A DNA stretch of 5,746 bases from Pseudomonadota bacterium (lineage in GTDB: Bacteria > Pseudomonadota > Alphaproteobacteria > Rhizobiales > Hyphomicrobiaceae): NCBI GenBank assembly GCA_023405815.1, contig JAEXXM010000003.1:1-5746 (forward strand). Reading direction: 5' to 3'. The notes beneath the pieces were generated by a model. It saw nothing but the letters and a program-made list of their open reading frames with translations. It was not told the DNA's origin and ran no database searches. How positions within the stretch are numbered: the stretch's first letter is position 1; every line of letters starts with the position of its first letter. This document shows, piece by piece, positions 1-5,746 of this stretch. The position numbers were made by a program, and so were the translations under genes.

Positions 1-2
1 GC

Positions 3-1274
3 CCTGACCCTTGCAGTTGGGCTTGTAGACGACCTTTCCGGCGTCACCGGCGAGCGCGCGCGTGGTTCCGGCAGCACGACCCCGCCGCGCTCGCCGCGCT
101 CACGCGCGCGGCCCACACCGCCCGCGGCAAGCTCTCGCCCGAGCGCGTGCGCGCGCTCTACGGCAAGCGGCTGTACCTCTCGGCGTCGAAGGCCGAGCGC
201 TTTTCCGCGTGCCGGTACGCCTACTTCCTGCAGTACGGGCTCAAAGCCAGGCCCCGCCGCCCGGCGGCGTTCAGCCCGCCGGAGATCGGCACGTTCTTCC
301 ACTACGTCCTGCAGCATACGGCGCAGGACGTGACGGACGCCGGCGGCTTCGCCGCCGTAACGGACGAGCAGCTCGGCGCGTTCACCGACCGCTGGACGCA
401 GCGCTACATCCACGACGAACTCAATGACTTTCGGGAGAAATCCGCGCGCTTTACCTACCTCTTCCGCCGCCTGTGCCGGCAGGTGCGGCAGGTCGTGGCC
501 GACATGGCGCACGAGCTGCGCGCGGGCGACTTCGTGCCGCTGGATTTTGAACTCAACTTCGCAGACCCCGAGCAGATCGCACCGATCACGCTCTCGGACG
601 GTGAGGTGACGCTCAACATGAGCGGCGTGGCCGACCGCGTGGACGGCTGGCTGCACGACGGCAAGCTCTACCTGCGCGTCGTTGACTACAAGACCGGGCG
701 CAAGGCGTTCTCGCTCTCGGACGTGTGGTACGGCATGGGGCTGCAGATGCTGCTGTACCTCTTCGCGCTCGAGCGCTCCGGCCCTGCGCGCTACGGGCAC
801 GAGATCGTGCCGGCCGGCGTGCTCTACGTTCCGGCGCGCGACGTGCTCATCCCTGCCGACCGCCGGCTCTCGCCGGAGGAGGCGGCCCGAGAGCGCGCCG
901 GCGCGGTGCGCCGCTCCGGCCTGCTGCTCGACGATGCCGCCGTGCTGCACGCCATGGAGCACAGCGACACGCCGCAGTACCTGCCCGTCTCGCCCCGTCG
1001 CAAAACGGACGCGCTCGCAAGCGCGGAGCAGCTCGGCCTGCTCGCGCGGCATATTGAAACGACACTGCTCGACCTCGCGCACGAGCTGCGCGGCGGCAGC
1101 ATCACGGCCGACCCCTACTTCCGCTCCGGGCAGGACACGGCCTGCACGCACTGCGACTATCTGACCGTCTGCCACTTCACGCCCGGCATGGGGGGCGACT
1201 GCCACCGTGTGCTCACCAAGCTCCCGGCCGACAAGGTCTGGAGCAACCTGAAAGGAGGCACGCCGGATGCCTGA
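3..1274 (+). CDS. addB: AddB, helicase-nuclease AddAB subunit B, C-terminal part (5' end outside window)
   Basis: AddB pairs with AddA to unwind and degrade DNA ends at double-strand breaks, stopping at Chi-like sites and handing single strands to RecA. Only the C-terminal third is visible (about 420 codons; the family is roughly 1150 aa). Seen: a lone Cys in FSACRYAYF (codon 210-212), GTFFHYVL with its His at 300-302, GVADRVDGW with Asp at 633-635, VDYKTG with Asp at 684-686 and Lys at 690-692, and LQMLLYLFAL. Together these are the RecB-type nuclease motifs. Near the end is C-x2-C-x5-C (codons at 1143, 1152, 1170), which with the early Cys matches the four-cysteine iron-sulfur site known in Bacillus AddB. 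The nuclease therefore looks active. The frame is open to the window edge, but only from about base 54 (ARAWFRQHDPAAL) does it read like AddB. It ends in TGA overlapping the addA start by 8 bp, the usual addB-addA order. Confidence 0.95.
   Translation, partial: PDPCSWACRRPFRRHRRARAWFRQHDPAALAALTRAAHTARGKLSPERVRALYGKRLYLSASKAERFSACRYAYFLQYGLKARPRRPAAFSPPEIGTFFHYVLQHTAQDVTDAGGFAAVTDEQLGAFTDRWTQRYIHDELNDFREKSARFTYLFRRLCRQVRQVVADMAHELRAGDFVPLDFELNFADPEQIAPITLSDGEVTLNMSGVADRVDGWLHDGKLYLRVVDYKTGRKAFSLSDVWYGMGLQMLLYLFALERSGPARYGHEIVPAGVLYVPARDVLIPADRRLSPEEAARERAGAVRRSGLLLDDAAVLHAMEHSDTPQYLPVSPRRKTDALASAEQLGLLARHIETTLLDLAHELRGGSITADPYFRSGQDTACTHCDYLTVCHFTPGMGGDCHRVLTKLPADKVWSNLKGGTPDA
1251..1258 (+). 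promoter_or_regulatory. Ribosome binding site of addA
   Basis: AAAGGAGG lies 8 bases before the ATG at 1267, inside the last codons of addB. This near-perfect Shine-Dalgarno fixes the addA start. With the 8-bp overlap it suggests translational coupling, which would keep the two subunits in balance. Confidence 0.9.
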
Positions 1275-4200
1275 ACTCAACTTCACGCCCGAGCAGCGCG
1301 CCGCGATCGACACGCGCGGCAGCACCGTGCTCGTGTCCGCGGCGGCGGGCAGCGGCAAGACCCGCGTGCTCACCGAGCGGCTCATGGCCTACCTCACGGA
1401 CGCGGAACATCCGGTCGATATCGACCATTTCCTCGTCATCACCTACACGCGCGCGGCCGCGGCCGAGCTGAGCAGCCGCATTCTCGACGGGATCTATGCG
1501 CGCATTGCGTCCGACCCCGAAAACCGCCGCCTGCGGCGGCAGGTCGCGCTGTGCGCCCGCGCCGAGATCGGCACGATCCACAGCTTCTGCGCCGACTTCC
1601 TGCGCGCCAACTGTGCAGCCCTCGCCCTCGCGCCGGACTTTCAGGTCGCCGATACCGAGCGCTGCGCCGCCCTGCGCGCAGCGGCGCTCGAGCACACGCT
1701 CGAGCGCGCCTATACACGCCTCGACACCGACGCACCCTTCCACCTGCTGGCCGACACGGTCGGCGGCGGGCGCGACGACGCGCGCCTGGGTGAGCTGGTG
1801 CTCTCGCTCTATGACAAAATGCAGTGCCACGCACGGCCCGAGCAGTGGGCGCAGCGGCAGGTGGACCTGCTCGCGCTCGACGGCGTGACCGACGCCGGCA
1901 CTACCCCGTGGGGGCAGGCGCTGCTGGCGCGCGTGCGCGAGAGCGCGGCGCACTGGGCAGGCGTGCTCGATAAACAGCTGGACATCATGGCGGCGCAGGA
2001 CATGGCGTGGCTCTACGGCATCTACGGCACGAGCTTCGCGGAGACGGCCGATGGTCTGCGCGCCGTCGTGCGCGCCTGCGATCAAAGCTGGGACGCTGCC
2101 GTGGCGGCGCTGCAGAACGTACCGTTCCCGCGCCTCGGCAGCACGCGCAAGCCGCCCGACCCGGACGTGCGCGACCGCGTCAAGGCGCAGCGCGACGCGG
2201 CGAAAAAGGCCATCCAGGCGCTGCAAAAGCAGATCAATGTCCCCTCCGCGCAGGCGCTGGCCGACCTGCACACGACCGCCCCGGCCATGCAGGCACTGCT
2301 GGCGCTGACGCTGGACTTCGGCGCGGCCTACGCCGCCGAAAAGCGGCGGCGCAGCCTTGTGGACTTCTCCGACCTCGAGCACATGACCGCGCAGCTGCTC
2401 ACGGACGACGACGGCGCGCCGACGGAGCTGGCGCGCCAGCTCTCCGGGCGCTACACCGAGATCATGGTCGATGAATATCAGGACGTGTCGGAGGTGCAGG
2501 ATCTCATTTTCCGCGCCGTGTCGCGCGACGGCAATAACCTCTTTTTCGTCGGCGACGTCAAGCAGTCGATCTACCGCTTCCGCCTCGCCGACCCCACGAT
2601 CTTCCTCGACAAATACGCGCGCTTTGCAGATTTTCGCGCAGCCTTGCCCGGTGCGCCGCGGCGCATCCTCCTGCGGGAGAATTTCCGCTCCCGCCGCGCG
2701 GTGCTGGAAGGCGCCAACCACGTCTTTTCCAACATCATGTCCCGCGCGCTCGGCGAGCTGGACTATGACGACGCGGCCCGCCTGCGCGCCGGAGCACCCT
2801 ACCCGGACGACGGCGAAAAGCCGGAGCTCGCCGTGCTCGAACTGCCGGACGCGGACGACGACGCGCCCACGCCGGAAAAGGCCGCGCTGGAGGCGGACTA
2901 CGTCGCGCGGCGCATCCGCGCGCTGATCGACGGCGGCGCATCCGTGTGGGAAAACGGCGCCGAGCGCCCCGCGCACTACGGCGACGTGGTCATCCTGCTG
3001 CGCAGCGCCAACAGCGTCGGCCCCATGTACCGCGCCGCGCTCGAGGCGCAGGGCATCCCCGTATCGGCGGAGACGAGCGGCGGGTTCTACACGTCCGAGG
3101 AGGTGTCGGTGCTCTGCTCGCTGCTGGCGGTGGTGGACAATCCGCACCAGGACGTGCCGCTGATCGCGGCGCTGCGCTCGCCGCTGTTCGGCCTGACGGC
3201 GGACGATCTGGCCGCCGTGCGCACGTGCGACCGCGAGCACGATTTTTACACCGCAGTCACGCTCGCCGCCGAGACGCGCGACGACTGCCGGGACTTTCTC
3301 GACGTGCTCGCGCGCTACCGCGCGCTGTCGATCGAGCTGCCGCTGGGCGAATTTCTGTGGCACGTCGTGGACGACCGCGCCGTCATGGCGCTCACGAGCG
3401 CGATGCCGGACGGCGAGCTGCGGCGGCGCAACGTACTGCTCCTGCTCGACCTGGCGCAGCAGTTTGAGCGCACCGGCGCGCGCGGGCTGCACCGCTTCCT
3501 GCTCTGGATGCAGCGGCAGGCGGCCGAGGGCGAAGAGCCCACCGTCCCCGGCAGCGAGAGCCGCAGCGTGCGCATCCTGAGCATCCACAAATCCAAGGGG
3601 CTGGAGTTCCCGTTCGTGTTTTTGTGCGACACGGCGCGCCTGTTCAACAAATCCGACACGCGCGCGAGCGTGCTCGTGCACCCGGCGCTCGGCCTCGGGC
3701 CGAAGTGCACGGATCTCGAGCACGGCGTGGAGTACCCCACCATCGCACGGCAGGCGATCGCGGCGCAGCTGCTGACCGAGACGCTCTCGGAGGAGATGCG
3801 CCTGCTGTACGTGGCCATGACGCGCGCGAAGGAGCGCCTCATCATCACGGGCACGACGCACAGCATCGCCAAAACGACCGGCTGGCTGGAGGCCACCGCG
3901 AGCGCGCCGCTCCCGCCGGAGCTGCTGCGCGGCATGGCCAGCCCCCTGTTCTGGCTGCTGCAGAGCGCGCTGCTCGACCGGGACGAGCGCTTCCTGCGCC
4001 GGAACTACGTCTATCTGAAGCCAGACGCCGCGGCAGAGCGCGCGGAGACGGAGACCGGACCCGCGCTGCCGGAGCCCGACCCCGCCCTGCTGGCACAGCT
4101 CGAGCGCGCGCTCACGTTCCGCTACGCGCACGCGCAGGCAGTCGACCTGCCGTCAAAGGTGACGGCGACGGAGCTCAAGCGGCTGGAGGCGGAGGATGCG

Positions 4201-4824
4201 CCGCCCGAGGACGCCGGCGCGCCGCTGCTGGCGGGCGCGCCGCGCACGCAGACCTTTCGCCGGCCGGACTTCTCGGCGCGCGCGCGCAAGCTCACCGCGG
4301 CCGAGCGCGGCACGGCCACGCACCGCATCCTGCAGTACCTGCACTTTGCCGACGCGCGCACGCCGGAGGGCATCCGCGCGCAGGTAGAAACGTTGACCGC
4401 GCGCGGTGAACTCACGGGGCGCGAGGCGCAGGCCGTGGACACAGCCTCGCTCCTGCGGCTGGGCCGCACCGAGCTCGGCGCGCAGCTCGCGGCGGCAGAG
4501 GCAGCCGGCACGCTGCGGCGCGAGTTTCGCTTCTCGCTGCTGTGCCCGGCGGAGACGTTCTTCCCCAACGCTGGGGACGAGCAGGTGCTGCTGCAGGGCG
4601 TGGTCGACGCGTGGTTCGAAACGAAGGACGGCCTCGTCATCGTGGACTATAAGACCGACCGCATCCGCCCCGAGGGCGTGCCGGCGCGCACGGCGTACTA
4701 CGCCGCGCAGCTGCGCGCCTACGCCGGGGCGATGGCGCGCATCACCGGCCAGCCGGTCTGCCGCCGCGTGCTGTATTTTCTGCACTGCGGCCAGGTCAGC
4801 GACGTGCCGGGCCCGGATGCGTAA
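1267..4824 (+). CDS. addA: AddA, helicase-nuclease AddAB subunit A (ATP-dependent)
   Basis: AddA is the 3'-5' motor and one of the two nucleases of the AddAB end-resection complex. The 1185-aa product is of normal family length and looks complete. Superfamily 1A (UvrD/RecB) helicase motifs appear in order: FTPEQRAAID with Gln10; Walker A SAAAGSGKT (24-32, Lys31); TYTRAAAAEL; GTIHSFC (His105); Walker B VDEYQD (Asp402-Asp406); GDVKQSIYRFR (from 429); ENFRSR (from 471); SIHKSKGLEFP (His774); LLYVAMTRAKE (Arg853). The C-terminal RecB-type nuclease shows GTATHRILQ (His1019), GVVDAW (Asp1114), IVDYKTD (Asp1127, Lys1129) and AAQLRAY (Gln1148), so no catalytic residue is missing. The ATG is chosen for its AAAGGAGG site and because the Q motif follows at the usual distance. 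Translation is probably coupled to addB. Codons are strongly G/C-ending. No clear terminator follows before rpmE. Confidence 0.98.
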   Translation: MPELNFTPEQRAAIDTRGSTVLVSAAAGSGKTRVLTERLMAYLTDAEHPVDIDHFLVITYTRAAAAELSSRILDGIYARIASDPENRRLRRQVALCARAEIGTIHSFCADFLRANCAALALAPDFQVADTERCAALRAAALEHTLERAYTRLDTDAPFHLLADTVGGGRDDARLGELVLSLYDKMQCHARPEQWAQRQVDLLALDGVTDAGTTPWGQALLARVRESAAHWAGVLDKQLDIMAAQDMAWLYGIYGTSFAETADGLRAVVRACDQSWDAAVAALQNVPFPRLGSTRKPPDPDVRDRVKAQRDAAKKAIQALQKQINVPSAQALADLHTTAPAMQALLALTLDFGAAYAAEKRRRSLVDFSDLEHMTAQLLTDDDGAPTELARQLSGRYTEIMVDEYQDVSEVQDLIFRAVSRDGNNLFFVGDVKQSIYRFRLADPTIFLDKYARFADFRAALPGAPRRILLRENFRSRRAVLEGANHVFSNIMSRALGELDYDDAARLRAGAPYPDDGEKPELAVLELPDADDDAPTPEKAALEADYVARRIRALIDGGASVWENGAERPAHYGDVVILLRSANSVGPMYRAALEAQGIPVSAETSGGFYTSEEVSVLCSLLAVVDNPHQDVPLIAALRSPLFGLTADDLAAVRTCDREHDFYTAVTLAAETRDDCRDFLDVLARYRALSIELPLGEFLWHVVDDRAVMALTSAMPDGELRRRNVLLLLDLAQQFERTGARGLHRFLLWMQRQAAEGEEPTVPGSESRSVRILSIHKSKGLEFPFVFLCDTARLFNKSDTRASVLVHPALGLGPKCTDLEHGVEYPTIARQAIAAQLLTETLSEEMRLLYVAMTRAKERLIITGTTHSIAKTTGWLEATASAPLPPELLRGMASPLFWLLQSALLDRDERFLRRNYVYLKPDAAAERAETETGPALPEPDPALLAQLERALTFRYAHAQAVDLPSKVTATELKRLEAEDAPPEDAGAPLLAGAPRTQTFRRPDFSARARKLTAAERGTATHRILQYLHFADARTPEGIRAQVETLTARGELTGREAQAVDTASLLRLGRTELGAQLAAAEAAGTLRREFRFSLLCPAETFFPNAGDEQVLLQGVVDAWFETKDGLVIVDYKTDRIRPEGVPARTAYYAAQLRAYAGAMARITGQPVCRRVLYFLHCGQVSDVPGPDA

Positions 4825-4841
4825 AAAAATGCGAAAACCGC

Positions 4842-4870
4842 TTGCAATTTTGTCACCGGTATGCTAGAAT
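4842..4870 (+). promoter_or_regulatory. Sigma-A-type promoter of rpmE
   Basis: TTGCAA (4842-4847) and TAGAAT (4865-4870) are separated by 17 bases. TGC directly before the -10 gives an extended -10 element. The match to the housekeeping consensus is good and stands out in an AT-rich pocket right after the addA stop. Transcription would begin near 4877. The start site is inferred from spacing only. Confidence 0.8.
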
Positions 4871-4876
4871 TCAGAT

Positions 4877-4936
4877 TGCGTTTTGTAACCACGGACCAGC
4901 CCGTGCTCAAGACAGCCTAATACGAGGTGAATGACT
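4877..4936 (+). promoter_or_regulatory. rpmE 5' leader with small hairpin, possible L31 autoregulatory leader
   Basis: About 60 untranslated bases separate the predicted transcription start from the rpmE start codon. They contain a hairpin with arms CACGG (4890-4894) and CCGTG (4901-4905) and loop ACCAGC, about 19 bases before the Shine-Dalgarno. Structured leaders bound by L31 have been described upstream of rpmE in several bacterial groups, including Firmicutes. I cannot confirm from memory that this sequence matches that family, so the regulatory role is an inference. Confidence 0.35.
4924..4930 (+). promoter_or_regulatory. Ribosome binding site deciding the rpmE start
   Basis: GAGGTGA abuts an ATG at 4931 but sits 6 bases before the ATG at 4937. 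Only the second start has workable spacing, so 4937 is preferred. Confidence 0.8.
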
Positions 4937-5137
4937 ATGAAAGACGGTATCCATCCGAATTACCAGCCGACCACGATCCGCTGCGCCTGCGGCGCCGTGT
5001 ACGAGACCCGCTCCACGAAGCAGAACATCTCCATCGAGATCTGCTCCAAGTGCCATCCGTTCTACACCGGCAAGCAGAAGCTCGTCGATACCAGCGGCCG
5101 CGTCGATAAGTTCAACAAGAAGTACGGCATCAAGTAA
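4937..5137 (+). CDS. rpmE: 50S ribosomal protein L31, zinc-binding type
   Basis: Bacterial L31 sits on the large ribosomal subunit and bridges it to the small subunit near the central protuberance. From ATG 4937 the product is 66 aa, starting MKDGIHPNYQ and ending KKYGIK, which matches the usual length and ends of the family. Cysteines at 16, 18, 36 and 39 (CAC and CSKC) form the zinc site of the C+ form, as opposed to the zinc-free paralogue made under zinc limitation. HPFYTG and VDTSGRVDKFNKKY are family signatures. An in-frame ATG at 4931 would add MT- but is too close to the Shine-Dalgarno. The gene has its own promoter and terminator, so it works as a single-gene unit, with possible extra transcripts from addBA. 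Confidence 0.98.
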   Translation: MKDGIHPNYQPTTIRCACGAVYETRSTKQNISIEICSKCHPFYTGKQKLVDTSGRVDKFNKKYGIK

Positions 5138-5163
5138 GATCGGACAAGATCCTTGCGAAAAGC

Positions 5164-5192
5164 AGCCCGCGTGCAGTGCACGCGGGCTTTTT
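5164..5192 (+). terminator. Intrinsic terminator of rpmE
   Basis: Perfect 11-bp stem AGCCCGCGTGC (5164-5174) and GCACGCGGGCT (5178-5188), loop AGT, with a run of five T at 5188-5192. It lies 26 bases after the rpmE stop. A short A run before the stem (5158-5161) is too brief to make it clearly bidirectional. Confidence 0.92.
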
Positions 5193-5206
5193 CGCGCCCT
5201 GCGGCA

Positions 5207-5222
5207 TTTGTGACGTCACAAA
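5207..5222. repeat. 16-bp perfect palindrome
   Basis: TTTGTGACGTCACAAA reads the same on both strands with no central spacer. Flanks CTGCGGC (5199-5205) and GCC-TC-GCAG (5223-5231) can extend it as an imperfect hairpin with bulges. The form fits a dimeric regulator's operator equally well, but it sits downstream of rpmE and far from any visible promoter. Confidence 0.8.
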
Positions 5223-5233
5223 GCCTCGCAGAG

Positions 5234-5253
5234 TTTGCGTCCGCAGACGCAAA
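5234..5253. repeat. Inverted repeat, 8-bp stem
   Basis: TTTGCGTC (5234-5241) and GACGCAAA (5246-5253) enclose the loop CGCA. The stem is perfect and is not followed by a T run on either strand, so it is not a terminator. Confidence 0.8.
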
Positions 5254-5265
5254 GAAATTTCAATC

Positions 5266-5298
5266 ATTTTCTCCGGCGGCGTGTACGGCGGAGAAAAT
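5266..5298. repeat. Inverted repeat, 10-bp stem
   Basis: ATTTTCTCCG (5266-5275) pairs perfectly with CGGAGAAAAT (5289-5298) around a 13-base GC-rich loop. The AT-rich end of the stem faces outward on both sides. No T run follows beyond the arms, so terminator function is unlikely. Confidence 0.8.
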
Positions 5299-5306
5299 AC
5301 CGCTCG

Positions 5307-5363
5307 GCTCGCAAACGTGCGCATTGGGCGCCTTTGGTGTACAATGCGTGCGCTGCAGCGAGC
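5307..5363. repeat. Imperfect long inverted repeat
   Basis: Outer arms GCTCGC (5307-5312) and GCGAGC (5358-5363), and inner arms CGCATT (5320-5325) and AATGCG (5343-5348), pair around a 17-base loop. The 7- and 9-base segments between the two stems pair only partly. It is weaker than its neighbours but in line with them. Confidence 0.55.
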
Positions 5364-5373
5364 TGCGATCTCT

Positions 5374-5408
5374 TCCACAGAGGACCCAGCGAAGCGGTCC
5401 TCTGTGGA
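5374..5408. repeat. Inverted repeat, 13-bp perfect stem
   Basis: TCCACAGAGGACC (5374-5386) pairs without mismatch with GGTCCTCTGTGGA (5396-5408). The 9-base loop CAGCGAAGC contains GCGAAGC, a sequence known to form an unusually stable mini-hairpin as single-stranded DNA. There is no T run, so this is not a standard terminator. Confidence 0.85.
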
Positions 5409-5429
5409 GCGTGTGCCGCAGGCACACGC
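5409..5429. repeat. Inverted repeat, 9-bp perfect stem
   Basis: GCGTGTGCC (5409-5417) and GGCACACGC (5421-5429) enclose the loop GCA. It starts at the base after the preceding hairpin and ends directly beside the A run of the next one, so three hairpins are stacked without spacers. Confidence 0.85.
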
Positions 5430-5459
5430 AAAAACCCCGCTGCAGAAGCAGCGGGGTTT
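5430..5459 (-). terminator. Intrinsic terminator of the minus-strand operon
   Basis: AAACCCCGCTGC (5432-5443) and GCAGCGGGGTTT (5448-5459) form a 12-bp stem with loop AGAA. Read on the minus strand, the stem is followed by a run of five T (AAAAA at 5430-5434 on the plus strand). It lies about 25 bases beyond the stop of the 59-codon gene. Only TTT follows on the plus strand, so the minus direction is favoured. Confidence 0.88.
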
Positions 5460-5483
5460 CGATTTATGCGATTTGCGAAACGC

Positions 5484-5663
5484 TCAGACGATACGCTTGT
5501 CGCGCACCTGAGAATCATAGTGCTTGTTCAGGAAGGGACGCAGCACATAGTAGATGAGCTTGTTCTCGAGGTTGAACATATAGATCGTGAAGGTCGCAAC
5601 GAAGCCGATAAAGCCGACCAGGCCGACCTTGCCCATGATCTTTGCAGCGAGTTTCATATTCAT
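5484..5663 (-). CDS. Small single-pass membrane protein, 59 aa, function unknown
   Basis: The product starts MNMKLAAKIMGK and ends SQVRDKRIV. Residues 13-30 (VGLVGFIGFVATFTIYMF) are a clear transmembrane segment. They are preceded by three lysines (4, 8, 12) and followed by NLENKLIYYVLRPFLNKHYD, which is aromatic and possibly amphipathic, and then a charged tail. There is no cysteine and no signal-peptidase site that I can see. ATG 5663 is preferred: GGCAGG ends 8 bases before it, within an AAAGGCAGG stretch, whereas the second ATG (5657) is too far. The gene begins 18 bp after the stop of the upstream gene and is followed by a strong terminator, so it is the last gene of an operon. Codon choice matches the other genes. 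I do not recognise the family. Coding status rests on ribosome binding site, codon use, membrane segment and terminator placement. Confidence 0.85.
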   Translation of the reverse strand: MNMKLAAKIMGKVGLVGFIGFVATFTIYMFNLENKLIYYVLRPFLNKHYDSQVRDKRIV

Positions 5664-5671
5664 AGTCGGTA

Positions 5672-5681
5672 CCTGCCTTTC
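5672..5681 (-). promoter_or_regulatory. Ribosome binding site of the 59-aa gene
   Basis: On the minus strand GAAAGGCAGG lies in the 18-bp gap, ending 8 bases before the ATG. It resembles AAAGGAGG with one extra C, so it is probably weaker than the addA site. Confidence 0.6.
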
Positions 5682-5746
5682 TTAGTACGCCGCGGAGTCG
5701 TCGAAGTCGACCAGCGTCGGGTCGAGCGGCTGCTCGTTGAGCACGA
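5682..5746 (-). CDS. C-terminal end of an unidentified protein (5' part outside window)
   Basis: On the minus strand the last 20 codons before a TAA read LNEQPLDPTL then VDFDDSAAY, with G/C-ending codons like the other genes. The tail is acidic and ends in a tyrosine. Too little is visible to name a family. The stop lies 18 bp before the 59-aa membrane protein gene, so the two are very likely co-transcribed and may be functionally linked. The promoter is outside the window. Confidence 0.7.
   Translation of the reverse strand, partial: VLNEQPLDPTLVDFDDSAAY

Larger units (their letters stand above)
5194..5429. other. Gene-free, hairpin-rich region between two convergent terminators
   Basis: These 236 bases hold no credible gene: the open frames crossing them have odd codon use and no start signals. 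Instead there are six successive inverted repeats, listed separately, plus an 8-bp palindrome GAAATTTC at 5254-5261, with only short spacers. More than half the bases belong to a perfect or near-perfect inverted arm. The genes on both sides point inward, so neither needs a promoter here. Possible explanations are a REP/BIME-like or foldback repeat cluster, or a structured RNA. I see no convincing promoter for an RNA on either strand; TACAAT at 5340-5345 has no -35 partner. Confidence 0.7.

Noticed and set aside
1213..4131. A 972-codon open frame antisense to addA
   Set aside because: Its codons lie exactly opposite addA codons, so it stays open simply because addA uses no TTA, CTA or TCA codon over that span. 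That is expected in a GC-rich gene; the first TCA at 4153 closes it. The translation is Arg/Ala/Val-rich with no recognisable domain.
4824..4852. AT-rich partial inverted repeat (AAAATGC / GCAATTTT) after addA as a terminator
   Set aside because: The stem is short, bulged and AT-rich, and it overlaps the -35 of the rpmE promoter. It does not look like an effective terminator.
4931..4936. Earlier ATG adding two residues to L31
   Set aside because: It directly abuts the Shine-Dalgarno with no usable spacing, and the family normally begins at the MKDGIHP methionine at 4937.
5340..5345. TACAAT as a -10 box for an RNA starting in the hairpin region
   Set aside because: No acceptable -35 lies 16-18 bases upstream and there is no TGn extension. 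It is also part of the loop and arm of an inverted repeat.
5207..5459. CRISPR array
   Set aside because: The hairpins differ in sequence. There are no direct repeats of constant length and no regular spacers.
5153..5557. Open frames of 134 and 111 codons on the + strand across the hairpin region
   Set aside because: They run through the rpmE terminator, several perfect hairpins and the minus-strand terminator. They lack ribosome binding sites and have unbiased codon use, so they are chance frames.

Overview
The window looks like a GC-rich, low-redundancy piece of a Firmicutes chromosome. The most likely source is a GC-rich Clostridia/Oscillospirales-type gut anaerobe, but this is inferred from three things and not proven: AddAB instead of RecBCD, strong AAAGGAGG-type ribosome binding sites, and codons ending mostly in G or C. 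No phage, insertion sequence, CRISPR array, tRNA or rRNA is visible.

Left part (1-4824, + strand): the 3' third of addB, followed with an 8-bp overlap by a complete addA. Together they encode the AddAB helicase-nuclease, which resects double-strand breaks for RecA-dependent repair. Both nuclease domains keep their catalytic residues. AddA keeps all the superfamily 1 helicase motifs, and AddB keeps the four-cysteine iron-sulfur site. The first ~50 bases do not read convincingly as AddB.

Middle (4825-5192, + strand): a near-consensus extended -10 promoter, a ~60-nt leader, the zinc-type ribosomal protein gene rpmE (L31, 66 aa) and a textbook intrinsic terminator. No convincing terminator separates addA from rpmE, so rpmE can be read from its own promoter and possibly also by read-through from addBA.

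Right part (5193-5746): the space between rpmE and a convergent minus-strand operon is filled almost end to end with inverted repeats. It ends in the minus-strand terminator of that operon. The operon shows the last ~20 codons of an unidentified gene and, 18 bp further on, a complete 59-codon gene for a small single-pass membrane protein. The small gene is easily missed because of its size.

Most of the window is ordinary housekeeping DNA. The parts worth a second look are the hairpin array at 5199-5459, the 59-aa membrane protein, the rpmE leader and the odd left edge.
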